A stretch of 31,257 nt of DNA from Lingula anatina (Eukaryota > Brachiopoda > Lingulata > Lingulida > Lingulidae): assembly GCF_001039355.2 (NCBI RefSeq), contig NW_019773684.1, positions 29,719-60,975 of the forward strand. Reading direction: 5' to 3'. The notes beneath the pieces were generated by a model. That model was not told the DNA's origin, did no database searches, and worked only from the letters and a program-made list of their open reading frames with translations. This document shows positions 10,501-19,962 of this stretch, in pieces. The number at the start of each line of letters is the position of its first letter. Positions within the stretch are counted from its first letter, which is position 1. The position numbers were made by a program, and so were the translations under genes.

Positions 10501-12839
10501 CCATCATGCGGACCTTTCGATAATTGTTACCACTGTAGAGAAGGCTTGTGCACCAGAAAAAATCACCAGCGAGCATACCAAAATTGAGCTTAGGCTGGCT
10601 ACACCACTGGCCACCGAGATGACCTTCCTGACATGTCTGTAAAATGAACATATATATAAAATTCAATTAAAGGATTAAAAACCGAGTTATTTGCAAAAGT
10701 TCAAACAAAGAAAAAATAATAAAAAAAGTGAGATTTAATACTTATATTAATCTATGGACTATATGCAAAATATAACCTGATAGTACATAATTATTTTCTT
10801 CTTTTCATGGCCAAAGGTATATTTTAAACAAAATCACTCTTTTCACACGGGACAAAACTTACCCATTTAACATACATTCCAGTTCCAGACTTTTGAAAAG
10901 TTGTGAGGAATTTTTTTCCACATAGTTGGCAGGGAGGAAGGAGATCCTCAAGTAATAACCTGAGTGACAACTCGTAGGTTAAGAAGCAAAACTCTCCAAC
11001 AATATCGTCCGCATCTGATATTTTGGTGAAGAGCTTGCTTTCAGTAGGGGGTGGGACTATGTCCTCCTCATCTTCTTGCCCAGGCAATATTTGGTCATCA
11101 CCAGTGACAATGGGCAGTGCTTCTATAGCCTCTGACTTGTTGTGCCTACAAAAAGAGAGGATCAGATTTTCAAGGATGTTGCTATATGCTACTTAGAATA
11201 CCTGAAAATTTTTGTGCATGAAATATTTGGGATATTTACAAAGATTTTTAGTTACACACTACTACATCATACATAATACTACTACCCCCAGAATCTAATC
11301 AATACATCCCAGTGTTATGATTGCTCTGGTTTCATGTACATGTTTTTATAATTTTTAAAAATTGACAAAAATGACTTCATTTGATCTAAGAAATAAATTT
11401 TTCATGTTCCTTTGGTTGATAAGTGTACACAGTTAATTTCCAAAGGATCAGAGGATAACATATCAACATATCATACTTACTCAAATGATATTTCAGGACA
11501 CCAAGTCCTGTCATTTTTATCATCCTCATTGAATTGTTCTTCAAATGTAAGGTTTATGCTATTTAAAAAAAAGACAATATAAGTTCTAACTTTAGAGATG
11601 TACCAGTACATGTAGGTCTGCTTTACAGCAATTCAGTAAATATAATAATGCTCAGTTTCTCTACAAATTATCCAAACCTTCATTATGAAAAAGGAGCCAA
11701 ATCGTCTAATATATATTTAAGATTAAAAACCAACTATATAAAATACATGTACCTCACATCATCTGGATTAAAGTCCTCACTGGCAACAGCTTTCCTTTTC
11801 TTTGTTTCCTGCTTTTTTGGCTTGCTGGTCCCAACATTGGAACCACTGCTATCAACTGTTTCAAATCCAGACATGGGTGCACTTGACGTAAAAACAAAGC
11901 ATTTAGATAAAGCTTTGGATTACATCCATTTAATTAAAGTTAAAATAACATCCTCTGCATGAAAATTTTAAATAAAATGAATTTTTGTAATTATCTTAAC
12001 AAAATATGAACCCTACTCAAATGCAAAGCAAACCTTATACAAATGTAAATATGTTTGATAAGAGATCTAGTTGAGATATTTAAGCTCACTCAGAAGACAC
12101 TCACTCAGAACCAGATTTTTCTATATCACTTAGTTTGGAAATTGACCTTGGCGTGGACGTTAACCTGGCCGGCGCCTGAGCAAAGTAACTGAAACAAACC
12201 AATAATAAATCAATATCCGAATAACGACGGTGCTGGTCCCGCTAGTGAATTTTTATTTCATGACCTACTTTCTGTAAACACGGGGAATCAAGCTTGTCAT
12301 ACTTGCCTTATATAGTATATTCTAAATCAGCTGTCTGTACAAAACTAACTTCAAAAGTGAGGACGTCGGAATAATTTTCAGATAACGTCGCTAACCATAA
12401 AAGTATTTCCCAATTGTATCTTGCTAGTAACCGCCTGTCCATCTTTTCGGCACATGCACCGATCAAAAAACAGAAAACGTAAAGCCCAAAACGCTCTTAT
12501 ACACGTAACTAACTTTGTATGAGCACAAATTTTGTCATTTATTGTGAAATGGATAATATGATAATCAGACACACTTGAGACCTGTGAAGCGCATACTCAC
12601 GTGTCGAGGAGTAGTTTTGCCATTGCCTCGTATGTGAGTCCTAACTCAGCTTTAAGTGTCCTCCACCGCTCCACCTCCCTCCCAACATACACAGTCTGAG
12701 TGCTTCTTTGTCTGTCTCTAATTTTTTTTCTTATCTTTCGAACTGGAGTGGCTATTTTCGTTCGTCCCCTTTTGGCGCTCTTCTCTTCAGACTTGACGCG
12801 CGTCTCCATGTTTGCTGTTTTGGCGCCAAATAGTAACAT
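7539..12839 (-). CDS. Kolobok-like transposase, 12 coding exons, 716 aa
   Basis: Exons, in transcript order: 12839-12601, 12188-12105, 11881-11753, 11558-11481, 11145-10863, 10636-10354, 9973-9737, 9614-9538, 9375-9268, 8823-8606, 8221-8057, 7788-7539. All borders are GT-AG, all phases agree, and the total is 2151 bp ending in TAG with no internal stop. Residues 1-80 are basic with a WRTLKAELGLTYEAMAKLLLD helix. A C2HC zinc-finger-like group spans an intron: C249-x2-C252, C273-x3-H277. The catalytic-like core has GDGRMDSPGH (D367/D371), VVTDAH (D435) and HSWDIWH (D456), followed by an H-x-x-x-x-E-H-W region. This set of motifs is known from Kolobok transposases, which cut at TTAA; the family call is from memory. 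An alternative start is Met 11 at complement 12809. The intact frame implies recent activity or selection. It converges on the ballast-domain gene. Confidence 0.82.
8225..8248. repeat. poly(A) homopolymer at an intron acceptor
   Basis: Twenty-four A on the plus strand form the minus-strand polypyrimidine tract just ahead of the CAG acceptor for transposase exon 11 (exon start 8221). Its length is prone to sequencing error but it lies in an intron. Confidence 0.8.
8905..9126. mobile_element. imperfect foldback element (MITE-like) in a transposase intron
   Basis: Two arms are inverted copies. The left arm has CCATTCCCATAACCCTATTG, AGCAGGAT, GGGGATTCT and TGCATTCAG. The right arm has CTGAATGCAAC, AGAATCCCC, ATCCTGTTAATACAGAG and TTATGGGAACC. 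The ends are only approximate because no clear target duplication is visible. It sits in the intron between exons 8823-8606 and 9375-9268 and leaves both splice sites intact. Confidence 0.55.
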
Positions 12840-13109
12840 CCGGGTCTCAGCCGTAGTACTTCATTCATAGTAAACCGCGAGACTTAGCGAGAAATTGCGC
12901 GTTCTGAAGCCGTACTGTGTGGTGGTAGCTGAGTATTTAAGACGAGTCGTCTTTTATTATTTAATGGAACTTAAAAACGGTATTAGGTAGCATCATTTTC
13001 TGAACGGTTTTGGATAGGATATACCTTGGTCATTATGGGGAAATTGGTGAGATTTCCAGGATAATTCATTTTTTTGCTATTATAAGGGTTTAACGCGCTG
13101 AGACTGTCT
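12840..13109. promoter_or_regulatory. right end of the transposon, upstream region of the transposase gene
   Basis: This 270-bp stretch lies between the transposase start codon and the right terminal repeat, so it must hold the minus-strand promoter and 5' UTR. It is more GC-rich near 12840-12940 (CCGCGAGACTTAGCGAG, GAAATTGCGCG), like a short CpG promoter. No TATA box is evident. Confidence 0.4.
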
Positions 13110-13113
13110 TTAA

Positions 13114-13669
13114 GGTGGCTCTGATTTGAGTAAAGTGAATGGTGAAACAGAAGCTAAAAGTGATAAAAAATGTGTTGATGAATTAGAGAGAGAAGTTGAA
13201 ATTTGTGAAAATATGGTGAGAACGAAAAAGAGAATAGTAGTTCCTCCATTGACGGTGATGAGAATTTCTGTTTGTGCAGATTATGAGTTAGAGAAAAAGA
13301 AAGAGTACGTGATAGAACCTTGTGTTGATAGACAAGTGTTGGTATCTTGTGCATTAGTTAAAGGTGATAAGGTTGTTCCTGTAGAAATAGTGAATGATGG
13401 AGAAAGAAATGCTATTTTGAAAGCAGGTAGTGTGTTAGGTGTTATTAAGGAAGTTGAGACAGTTGATTCTGAAGTGAGATGTAAAGAAGATGTAGATGGA
13501 AAAGCTAGGGTGTCTGCTGTGAATAAAGCTGAAATGAAGTTGAATATAGATGAAAAAGAAATGATGAGAAGTTTGAAAAGAGATTTGCCTGAACATTTGC
13601 AAGATTTATTTGAAAGATCAAGTGAGGAGCTTGATTCAAATGAAATGGTTGCATTGTGTGAAACTTTGA
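13114..13669 (+). pseudogene. pol: pre-RT linker of the retroelement pol
   Basis: The frame opens right after the TAA contained in the right TTAA (13110-13113) and runs to the assembly gap. The Lys/Glu-rich sequence includes a beta-rich stretch (IVVPPLTVMRISVCADYE, VEIVNDGERNAILKAGSVLG). That stretch resembles the segment between protease and RT in gypsy-type Pol, where an RTV[I/V]PP-like motif is usual. It ends SSEELDSNEMVALCETL, the same residues that open the second pol copy at 15782. This gives the order and orientation relative to gag-pro at 2154-3498. With the DNA transposon removed and one TTAA kept, the protease and pol frames are in register but separated by an in-frame TAA. Confidence 0.75.
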
Positions 13670-13768
13670 NNNNNNNNNNNNNNNNNNNNNNNNNNNNNNN
13701 NNNNNNNNNNNNNNNNNNNNNNNNNNNNNNNNNNNNNNNNNNNNNNNNNNNNNNNNNNNNNNNNNNNN
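13670..13768. other. assembly gap, 99 N
   Basis: A run of N interrupts the pol reading frame just before the RT domain. The second copy (near 15831-15850) shows that only about 16 bp of coding sequence is expected here, so the gap plus the adjacent palindromic repeat is extra material. Confidence 0.95.
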
Positions 13769-13860
13769 ATCCTATAGGAATTCCTATAGGATCCTATAGG
13801 ATATCCTATAGGAAATCTTATAGGATCCTATAGGAAATCTTATAGGAAATCCTATAGGAA
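13769..13860. repeat. tandem TCCTATAGGA palindromes next to the gap
   Basis: About nine partly overlapping copies of the 10-bp palindrome TCCTATAGGA (some changed to TCTTATAGGA), separated by A/T-rich 0-3-bp spacers. It replaces coding sequence that is uninterrupted in the second pol copy. Either an expanded microsatellite insertion or an assembly or contaminant piece at the gap edge. Confidence 0.85.
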
Positions 13861-13903
13861 ATTTTCGTAAGGGTTTACAAAGCATGATCTTGATTTAGGG
13901 TGC

Positions 13904-15780
13904 ATGAAAGGTGTTAAGCATACTATTAACACTGGTAGTGCAGCTCCTGTGAAACAGAAATTGCATAGAACTCCATTGGGAATGGAAGGAGAAGAGAGAA
14001 AGATGCTTGAAAAGTTGTTAGCTTCTGATGTTATTCAGCCATCAAATTCTGAATGGGCTTCTCCACCAGCATTGATAAGAAAGAAAGATGGAAGTGTTAG
14101 ATGGTGTGTGGATTATAGGGAATTAAATAAGAAAACTATCAAAGATTCTTATCCTATTCCAAACATTGGTGATTGTTTAGATTGTCTGGCTGGAAATCAG
14201 TTTTTGAGTTTGATTGATATGGCTCAAGGATATCTTCAAATTGAGATTGATGAGAAAGATAGAAATAAAACTGCTTTTATCACCAGATATGGTCTGTATG
14301 AGCATAAGAGAATGGCTATGGGACTTACAAATTCTCCTGCAAGTTTTTCAAGAGCAATGCAGTTAGTATTGAGAGGTTTGACTTGGGAGAAAGTGTTAGT
14401 GTATCTGGATGATATAACAGTGTTGGGAAAGAATTTTGAAGATCATCTTAGGAATTTGAAAGAGGTTTTGGAGAGATTGCGTTCTTACAACTTGAAGTTA
14501 AAGCCTAAGAAGTGTTTTCTTTTCCAAACAAAGTGTGAATTCTTAGGAAAGTCTATCAGTAGAGAGGGTGTTGGTATAACTGAAAGTAAGATTGAGTGTG
14601 TTAGAAAGTGGCCAGTACCTACAAACAAAAAGGAAGTTGAAACATTCCTTGGTTTCATCAATTATCATAGAGATCATATTCCTCAATTTGCTGAGAAAAC
14701 TGCTTGTTTGTATGAGTTGACAGGGAATAAAAGTGTTTTCAATTGGTCAGATGAACATCAAATAGCATTTGAAAGTTTAAAACAAGAGTTAACAACTGCC
14801 CCTTGTTTAGCCTTTCCTTTGTCTGAAGGTGAATTTATACTTGATACAGATGCACCATATTCATGTATAGGAGCAGAACTTTCACAGATACAACATGGTG
14901 AAGAGAAGGTTATTGCTTATGGAAGTAAAATTATGTCACCTATACAGCGGCTTTATTGTACAGCTAGAAAAGAGCTCTTGGCTGTTGTAAACTTCTGTAG
15001 ACAATATAGACATTATTTGTTGGGAAGAAAGTTCAGAATCCGAACAGATCATCATAGTTTAGTATGGTTGTTAGGATTTAAAAACCCAGATGGTCAGTTA
15101 GCAAGATGGTTAGAAGAATTATCTCAGTATAATTTTACCATTGAACATAGACCAGGAAAGAAGCATGGAAATGCAGATGCATTATCAAGAATACCTTTAG
15201 CTATAAAAGAGTGTGATTGCTATAAGGTGGGAGTGAAATTGAGTGATTTACATGTACCCTGTGGAGGATGTCATTATTGTCAGAGAGTACATAATAATTG
15301 GTCAAGGTTTGAGACTGATGTGAATGATGTAATTCCTCTGGGAAATAAGAAATCAGATGATAATGTAGTTGAATCGAATGCAGTTGGTGATATGAAAAAT
15401 GAAACAAATTGTGAGAAATTGAGTTCAGTCTTGATGTGTCAGAGGGCTGATACAAATGATAAAACTGACAAGAATGAAAGAGATGAATTATGCAATTGGT
15501 TGAAAGGATATGATTTGAAAAAATTGCAGAGAAAAGATGCAGATTTGAAAATAATCATAGGTTGGTTAGAAAATGGTGAACCTAAAGAGTCAGAGTTGTA
15601 TTTGTGTAGTATGGCAGTAAAAGAATTGTGGAATTGCAAAGAGCAATTGATTCTTTTGAATGATGTGTTATATTACAAATGGGAAAAGAGAGAGGATAGA
15701 AATTTGTGTTTAACTGTACCAAAAGATTTGGTCAATGAAGTTTTATTTTTCTGTCATGATTCAAAAACAGCTGGTCATTT
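13904..15780 (+). pseudogene. pol: Ty3/gypsy pol, copy 1: RT, RNase H, start of integrase zinc domain
   Basis: One open frame of about 625 residues. The RT region has LIDMAQGYLQIEI, LTNSPASFSRAM and the catalytic YLDD at residues 167-170 (14402-14413). RNase H has the expected acidic residues in DTDA (from residue 314), RKELLAVV and RTDHHSLVWLL, then HRPGKKHGNADALSR. A Cys cluster follows (CGGCHYCQR), then a connector and the first half of the integrase zinc motif (CHDSKTAGH), where a single N at 15781 cuts it. RT copies genomic RNA to DNA and RNase H removes the RNA strand. Known gypsy order would continue into the integrase core, which is absent. This frame is unbroken from 13904, but the upstream gap region disrupts it. 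Confidence 0.9.
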
Positions 15781-15781
15781 N
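15781..15781. other. single-N join between two pol copies
   Basis: Sequence left of the N is the integrase zinc region. Sequence right of it (AAGTGAGGAGCTTGATTC) repeats 13620 onward. The join gives an apparent head-to-tail RT duplication. Confidence 0.9.
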
Positions 15782-17277
15782 AAGTGAGGAGCTTGATTCA
15801 AATGAAATGGTTGCATTGTGTGAAACTTTGAGAGATTATGAAGATGTATTTACAAAGCATGATCTTGATTTAGGGTGCATGAAAGGTGTTAAGCATACTA
15901 TTAACACTGGTAGTGCAGCTCCTGTAAAACAGAAATTCGTAGAACTCCATTGGGAATGGAAGGAGAAGAGAGAAAGATGCTTGAAAAGTTGTTAGCTTCT
16001 GATGTTATTCAGCCATCAAATTCTGAATGGGCTTCTCCACCAGTATTGATAAGAAAGAAAGATGGAAGTGTTAGATGGTGTGTGGCTTATAGGGAATTAA
16101 ATAAGAAAACTATCAAAGATTCTTATCCTATTCCAAACATTGGTGATTGTTTAGATTGTCTGGCTGGAAATCAGTTTTTGAGTTTGATTGATATGGCTCA
16201 AGGATATCTTCAAATTGAGATTGATGAGAAAGATAGAAATAAAACTGCTTTTATCACCAGATATGGTCTGTATGAGCATAAGAGAATGGCTATGGGACTT
16301 ACAAATTCTCCTGCAAGTTTTTCAAGAGCAATGCAGTTAGTATTGAGAGGTTTGACTTGGGAGAAAGTGTTAGTGTATCTGGATGATATCACAGTGTTGG
16401 GAAAGAATTTTGAAGATCATCTTAGGAATTTGAAAGAGGTTTTGGAGAGATTGCGTTCTTACAACTTGAAGTTAAAGCCTAAGAAGTGTTTTCTTTTCCA
16501 AACAAAGTGTGAATTCTTAGGAAAGTCGATCAGTAGAGAGGGTGTTGGTATAACTGAAAGTAAGATTGAGTGTGTTAGAAAGTGGCCAGTACCTACAAAC
16601 AAAAAGGAAGTTGAAACATTCCTTGGTTTCATCAATTATCATAGAGATCATATTCCTCAATTTGCTGAGAAAACTGCTTGTTTGTATGAGTTGACAGGAA
16701 ATAAAAGTGTTTTCAATTGGTCAGATGAACATCAAATAGCATTTGAAAGTTTAAAACAAGAGTTAACAACTGCCCCTTGTTTAGCCTTTCCTTTGTCTGA
16801 AGGTGAATTTATACTTGATACAGATGCATCATATTCATGTATAGGAGCAGAACTTTCACAGATACAACATGGTGAAGAGAAGGTTATTGCTTATGGAAGT
16901 AAAATTATGTCACCTATACAGCGGCGTTATGGTACAACTAGAAAAGAGCTCTTGGCTGTTGTAAACTTCTGTAGACAATAATATTATAGACATTATTTGT
17001 TGGGAAGAAAGTTCAGAATCCGAACAGATCATCATAGTTTAGTATGGTTGTTAGGATTTAAAAACCCAGATGGTCAGTTAGCAAGATGGTTAGAAGAATT
17101 ATCTCAGTATAATTTTACCATTGAACATAGACCAGGAAAGAAGCATGGAAATGCAGATGCATTATCAAGAATACCTTTAGCTATAAAAGAGTGTGATTGC
17201 TATAAGGTGGGAGTGAAATTGAGTGATTTACATGTACCCTGTGGAGGATGTCATTATTGTCAGAGAGTACATAATAA
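15782..17277 (+). pseudogene. pol: Ty3/gypsy pol, copy 2: RT and RNase H, broken
   Basis: Nearly identical to 13620-15300 but with defects. A 1-bp deletion near 15938 (TTCGTAG against TTGCATAG in copy 1) shifts the frame before RT. A 6-bp insertion (TAATAT) near 16979 adds an in-frame TAA in the RNase H domain. There are also substitutions such as VAYREL for VDYREL and RRYGTTRKEL for RLYCTARKEL. The YLDD box is intact. It contains the 16-bp stretch that copy 1 lacks at its gap. Identity ends abruptly after CATAATAAT at 17277, within the Cys-cluster region. Probably an alternative haplotype or a second genomic copy placed next to copy 1. Confidence 0.85.
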
Positions 17278-18476
17278 TAACCTTGCGCGCGGTATACGTC
17301 ACAGGTCTTGCGTAACTACCCACGTGCTACGATTTTTCCCTTGGGGGGCAGCAAGCAGCCATTTTGTACACGAGCAAAGCATAGATTGGTGAAAACGATA
17401 CGTTGTTTTTAACCAAAAACGATGTCCCCAGGGCGAAACTGCCAACACCAAAAGTAAAGGAGCATACCAACGTTGTTTTGAAACGATGTGATTAGCCTGT
17501 CAGTGGCGAGTTGGGGAGAAAAGAGCAGCACTGATAGCAAGGTACTGTATACACGTGAACCGGCAAAGTTACTGATAATTTCATGTTGCAAAAGCATAAT
17601 TAAATCAGTAAGTTATTTTCCAAAGGATATTATTTGAATAGCAGATACATAAATCAAACTAACAACAATAAAATTTTTTGATGACATTGAAAATCAAAAC
17701 CTGCGGTGCACGATAGGTTGAGGAGGACACTGCCACAGCAAGTAATGCATGAATTTTGTTACACAACACCATATACTTGTGTCATTGTTAACTCTGTGGT
17801 ATTATTACTCAATTTACTGCTCAAATTAATACCTGATACTATTTCTCAGGCTACCAAGTACAAATCAACTTATTTTGTGGCAATTGACCTCCATGTTCCA
17901 TCTTGTGTGCAGGTTGTTTATTTTTTTTATCATTATTATTTTTTCAAACNTTTTTTTTTCTGAGAGACAAATTATATGGATATTGAAAAAAAATATATAA
18001 TAAAGATATACAGTAGATAAAGTATATTATAGTTTGTACTTCCTATTATATTTCAGGTAATTTGATCAAAACAACAGTCCAAGTTGGTATAGGTTTTCTA
18101 AATATTTGTTTGAATTTTGTTGAGCATGATACATTGAGCACTGCATGAATAGGTTGATAGCTACTTTTGTTTTTTTTTTTTTTTGGATTATGGTTAAAAA
18201 AAAAAAAAAAAAAAGTTAAATATTACCTAACATGGTTACACTGTTCAAACTAATATGTTGCAGTTTAGCATGTGTTTTGCATGTAATCGGATTAGAGGTT
18301 GTCAAGGTAACAATTCTTTTCTTATTACACATTTTAATGATGGTATCTTACTTGGGGATTTAGTATAAAAGTAATATTTGTACATAGTAAATGCGGCGAT
18401 GCTGTAATACTATGTTAGTAATTAATGTAACACTATGTTCATGCTCTAATACTATGTTAGTAATGTAATATGTTAA
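17278..18476. other. unexplained 1.2-kb segment within the retroelement
   Basis: Begins where copy 2 loses identity to copy 1. The first 60 bp are GC-richer (CCTTGCGCGCGGTATACGTC) and unlike the AT-rich pol. No integrase is encoded and the short open frames show no known domain. It includes a single N (17950) in a T-run, a poly(T)/poly(A) pair at about 18170-18215 able to form a hairpin, and imperfect repeats of ACTATGTTAGTAAT around 18390-18470. It could be an inserted element or a misjoin that replaced the integrase region. Confidence 0.5.
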
Positions 18477-19223
18477 TATTCATTTGAAAGAAAAGATCAT
18501 TATCCTGTTATTTTTGTTCAAGAAAATAAACCCTTGTATAAGTTTATTTCAGATATGGATGATTTAGACATGCTAGATGAAGCCTGTTTTGTCCCGGATT
18601 ATGATGACACTGATTTGGTGGAAGATCCTACTGTCCTAATTGGTGAAGAGGGGGAGGAAGTTACCCACCCAAAGTGCAGAAAGAAGAAACAAAGGAAAGA
18701 AGTTCAGTGTGGTTTGTGTCTGGTGTCCTGTGCTGACCTGAGTAGACATCTTGGACGTCATGTGAAATCTGTTCATTTGCCATGGTATATGACTCCAGGA
18801 TTGGTGTGCTGGTATTGCAGATCAATGGAGAAAGACAATTCGCTTTTGCGTAAACGTCATGGTGATGTTCATTCCTGTGGAACTGGTTAATTCAAGGAAA
18901 AACTGTGGATCCAATTGGTGAATGGATTTATACATTTTCTGATATTGACACTAAATATGAGAAATATATGGGAACTGATGGATTATGTGAAAAGTGAAGG
19001 ACTATCAATATTACCAGAAAACTGTTCCGAGGAGGACATTAACTTTGTAAAAATATACATTTATGGAAATGGTATGGAGCCTAAGACTGAGATTCTGAAT
19101 TCTTTGTTGACTTTGTTTCACTGGAGAACTTTGTATCATCTGTTACAAAAACTTTCATCAGAGGATCGTGAACTCAGTAGTCATTGGTATCGGCGGATGA
19201 AATTTACTTTGCTACATGGATGA
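18477..19223 (+). pseudogene. 3' zinc-finger ORF of the retroelement, frameshifted
   Basis: The frame is open from 18477 to TAA at 18888-18890. An acidic stretch (DMDDLDMLDEACFVPDYDD) is followed by a basic patch (KCRKKKQRKE). A Cys/His cluster comes next: CGLCLVSCADLSRHLGRH, VHLPWYM, then CWYCRSM and LRKRH, a possible pair of zinc-binding units. Related coding potential continues in other frames to about 19220 (GEWIYTFSDID; LPENCSEEDINFV; HWRTLYHLLQKL), implying two frameshifts near 18885 and 18980. It lies between pol and the 3' LTR, where env or accessory ORFs sit in some gypsy elements. It is not membrane-like, so not env. It could be a separate ORF or the pol C-terminus. I recall similar zinc-finger ORFs in invertebrate gypsy elements, without certainty. 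Confidence 0.6.
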
Positions 19224-19586
19224 AAAATGAACTATATAATGATTTGACATTTCACATTGACATTGTTATCATTACTAATAATGTTTTGAGCAACTTTGAG
19301 TTAAAATCACTTTGTTTGCTTTTAAAGTTTATTTAAAGTGATAATGGATTTAAAACTTTGTTTTGCATTCCTAAGGATGAACATTTATGCTGAGAGATGG
19401 ACTTAATTGACTTTGCTTGTGTTAAAGTTAAATGTTGAATCTTGGCATAACAATAATGACTTATTTGCTTTACTTGCTTATTTTAAATGTAAAGTACAAT
19501 TTCAGTTGTTGAATTGTAGTAATTGTTAGTTTAACAATTTAAAGTAATGGTTTATATTGTAATAATAGGGGGGAGTTTTGTTCGTC

Positions 19587-19600
19587 AAAAGGGGGGAGAG
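19587..19600 (+). promoter_or_regulatory. polypurine tract
   Basis: AAAAGGGGGGAGAG directly abuts the LTR start, as expected for the plus-strand primer of an LTR retroelement. A second purine run (ATAGGGGGGAG) lies about 20 bp upstream at 19566-19574. Confidence 0.85.
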
Positions 19601-19948
19601 TGTGACGATGTAGTGCGTTAGTTGAGATTGTTTTACATTGCTACCGGTAGATGTCTCTGTAAGTAAAGTGTTGTCTGGTGTACAAGTTTGAATCTCTCCC
19701 GTGATTGGTAACTTAAAGGTAAAACTGTTCACTGTATAGTTGGTTCTGATTGGTAAATGTGTACTATCTGAACTTGTATATAAGGTGTGACTTGAAATAA
19801 ATCGGCCTCTTCTTTGGGGTCTCTTACGGCTTCTTTTAGTGCGTCTTGGTCTTCCTTGGCTTTAACGGTTCTTAGGATTAGTGAATTACACCAGTAAGTA
19901 CATTGTTATTTGTACCTTCATAAGGCACTCGGCCGCGAAGGCGTAACA
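19601..19948 (+). repeat. 3' LTR, 348 bp
   Basis: Starts TGTGACGATG after the polypurine tract and ends GCGTAACA, giving TGT...ACA termini typical of Ty3/gypsy LTRs. Promoter signals are in order: two ATTGGT (inverted CCAAT) at about 19700 and 19750, TATATAA at 19777-19783, then AATAAA at 19796-19801. A CT-rich R-like region follows. No second copy is seen upstream of gag in this window, so the 5' LTR has been lost, probably with the truncated gag. Confidence 0.85.
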
Positions 19949-19962
19949 GAGTACAAACCCTG

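Larger units (their letters stand above)
3499..13109. mobile_element. Kolobok-like DNA transposon carrying a ballast-domain gene and a transposase gene
   Basis: The unit is bounded by TTAA at 3495-3498 and TTAA at 13110-13113. It interrupts a retroelement polyprotein exactly between the protease and the pre-RT linker, and both flanking frames stop at those TTAA sites. The ends form an imperfect inverted repeat. The left end is AGGACAACTCAGTGGGTTAGA. The right end read inward begins AGACAGTCTCAGCGCGTTA, sharing AG, ACA, CTCAG and GTTA. Inside are two convergent spliced genes: the ballast-domain protein (4197-5741, plus) and the transposase (12839 to 7539, minus). TTAA target duplication is known for Kolobok and piggyBac; the transposase sequence fits Kolobok better. 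Both genes keep intact frames, so the insertion looks young compared with its decayed host retroelement. The exact ends need a paralogous copy to confirm. Confidence 0.72.

Noticed and set aside
9727-10642. Plus-strand open frames opposite transposase exons
   Set aside because: Antisense shadows of exons 10636-10354 and 9973-9737, which carry conserved motifs on the minus strand.
3495-13113. piggyBac element, because of the TTAA flanks
   Set aside because: The termini do not begin CCC/CCT as in piggyBac, and the transposase shows GDGRMDSPGH, TDAH and HSWDIWH motifs rather than the piggyBac DDD fold signature.
13154-16392. Minus-strand open frames across the pol region
   Set aside because: Antisense shadows of the RT/RNase H coding frames.
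17706-17963. Open frame of 85 codons as a gene
   Set aside because: Low-complexity hydrophobic translation, contains an N, no domain, no splice support.
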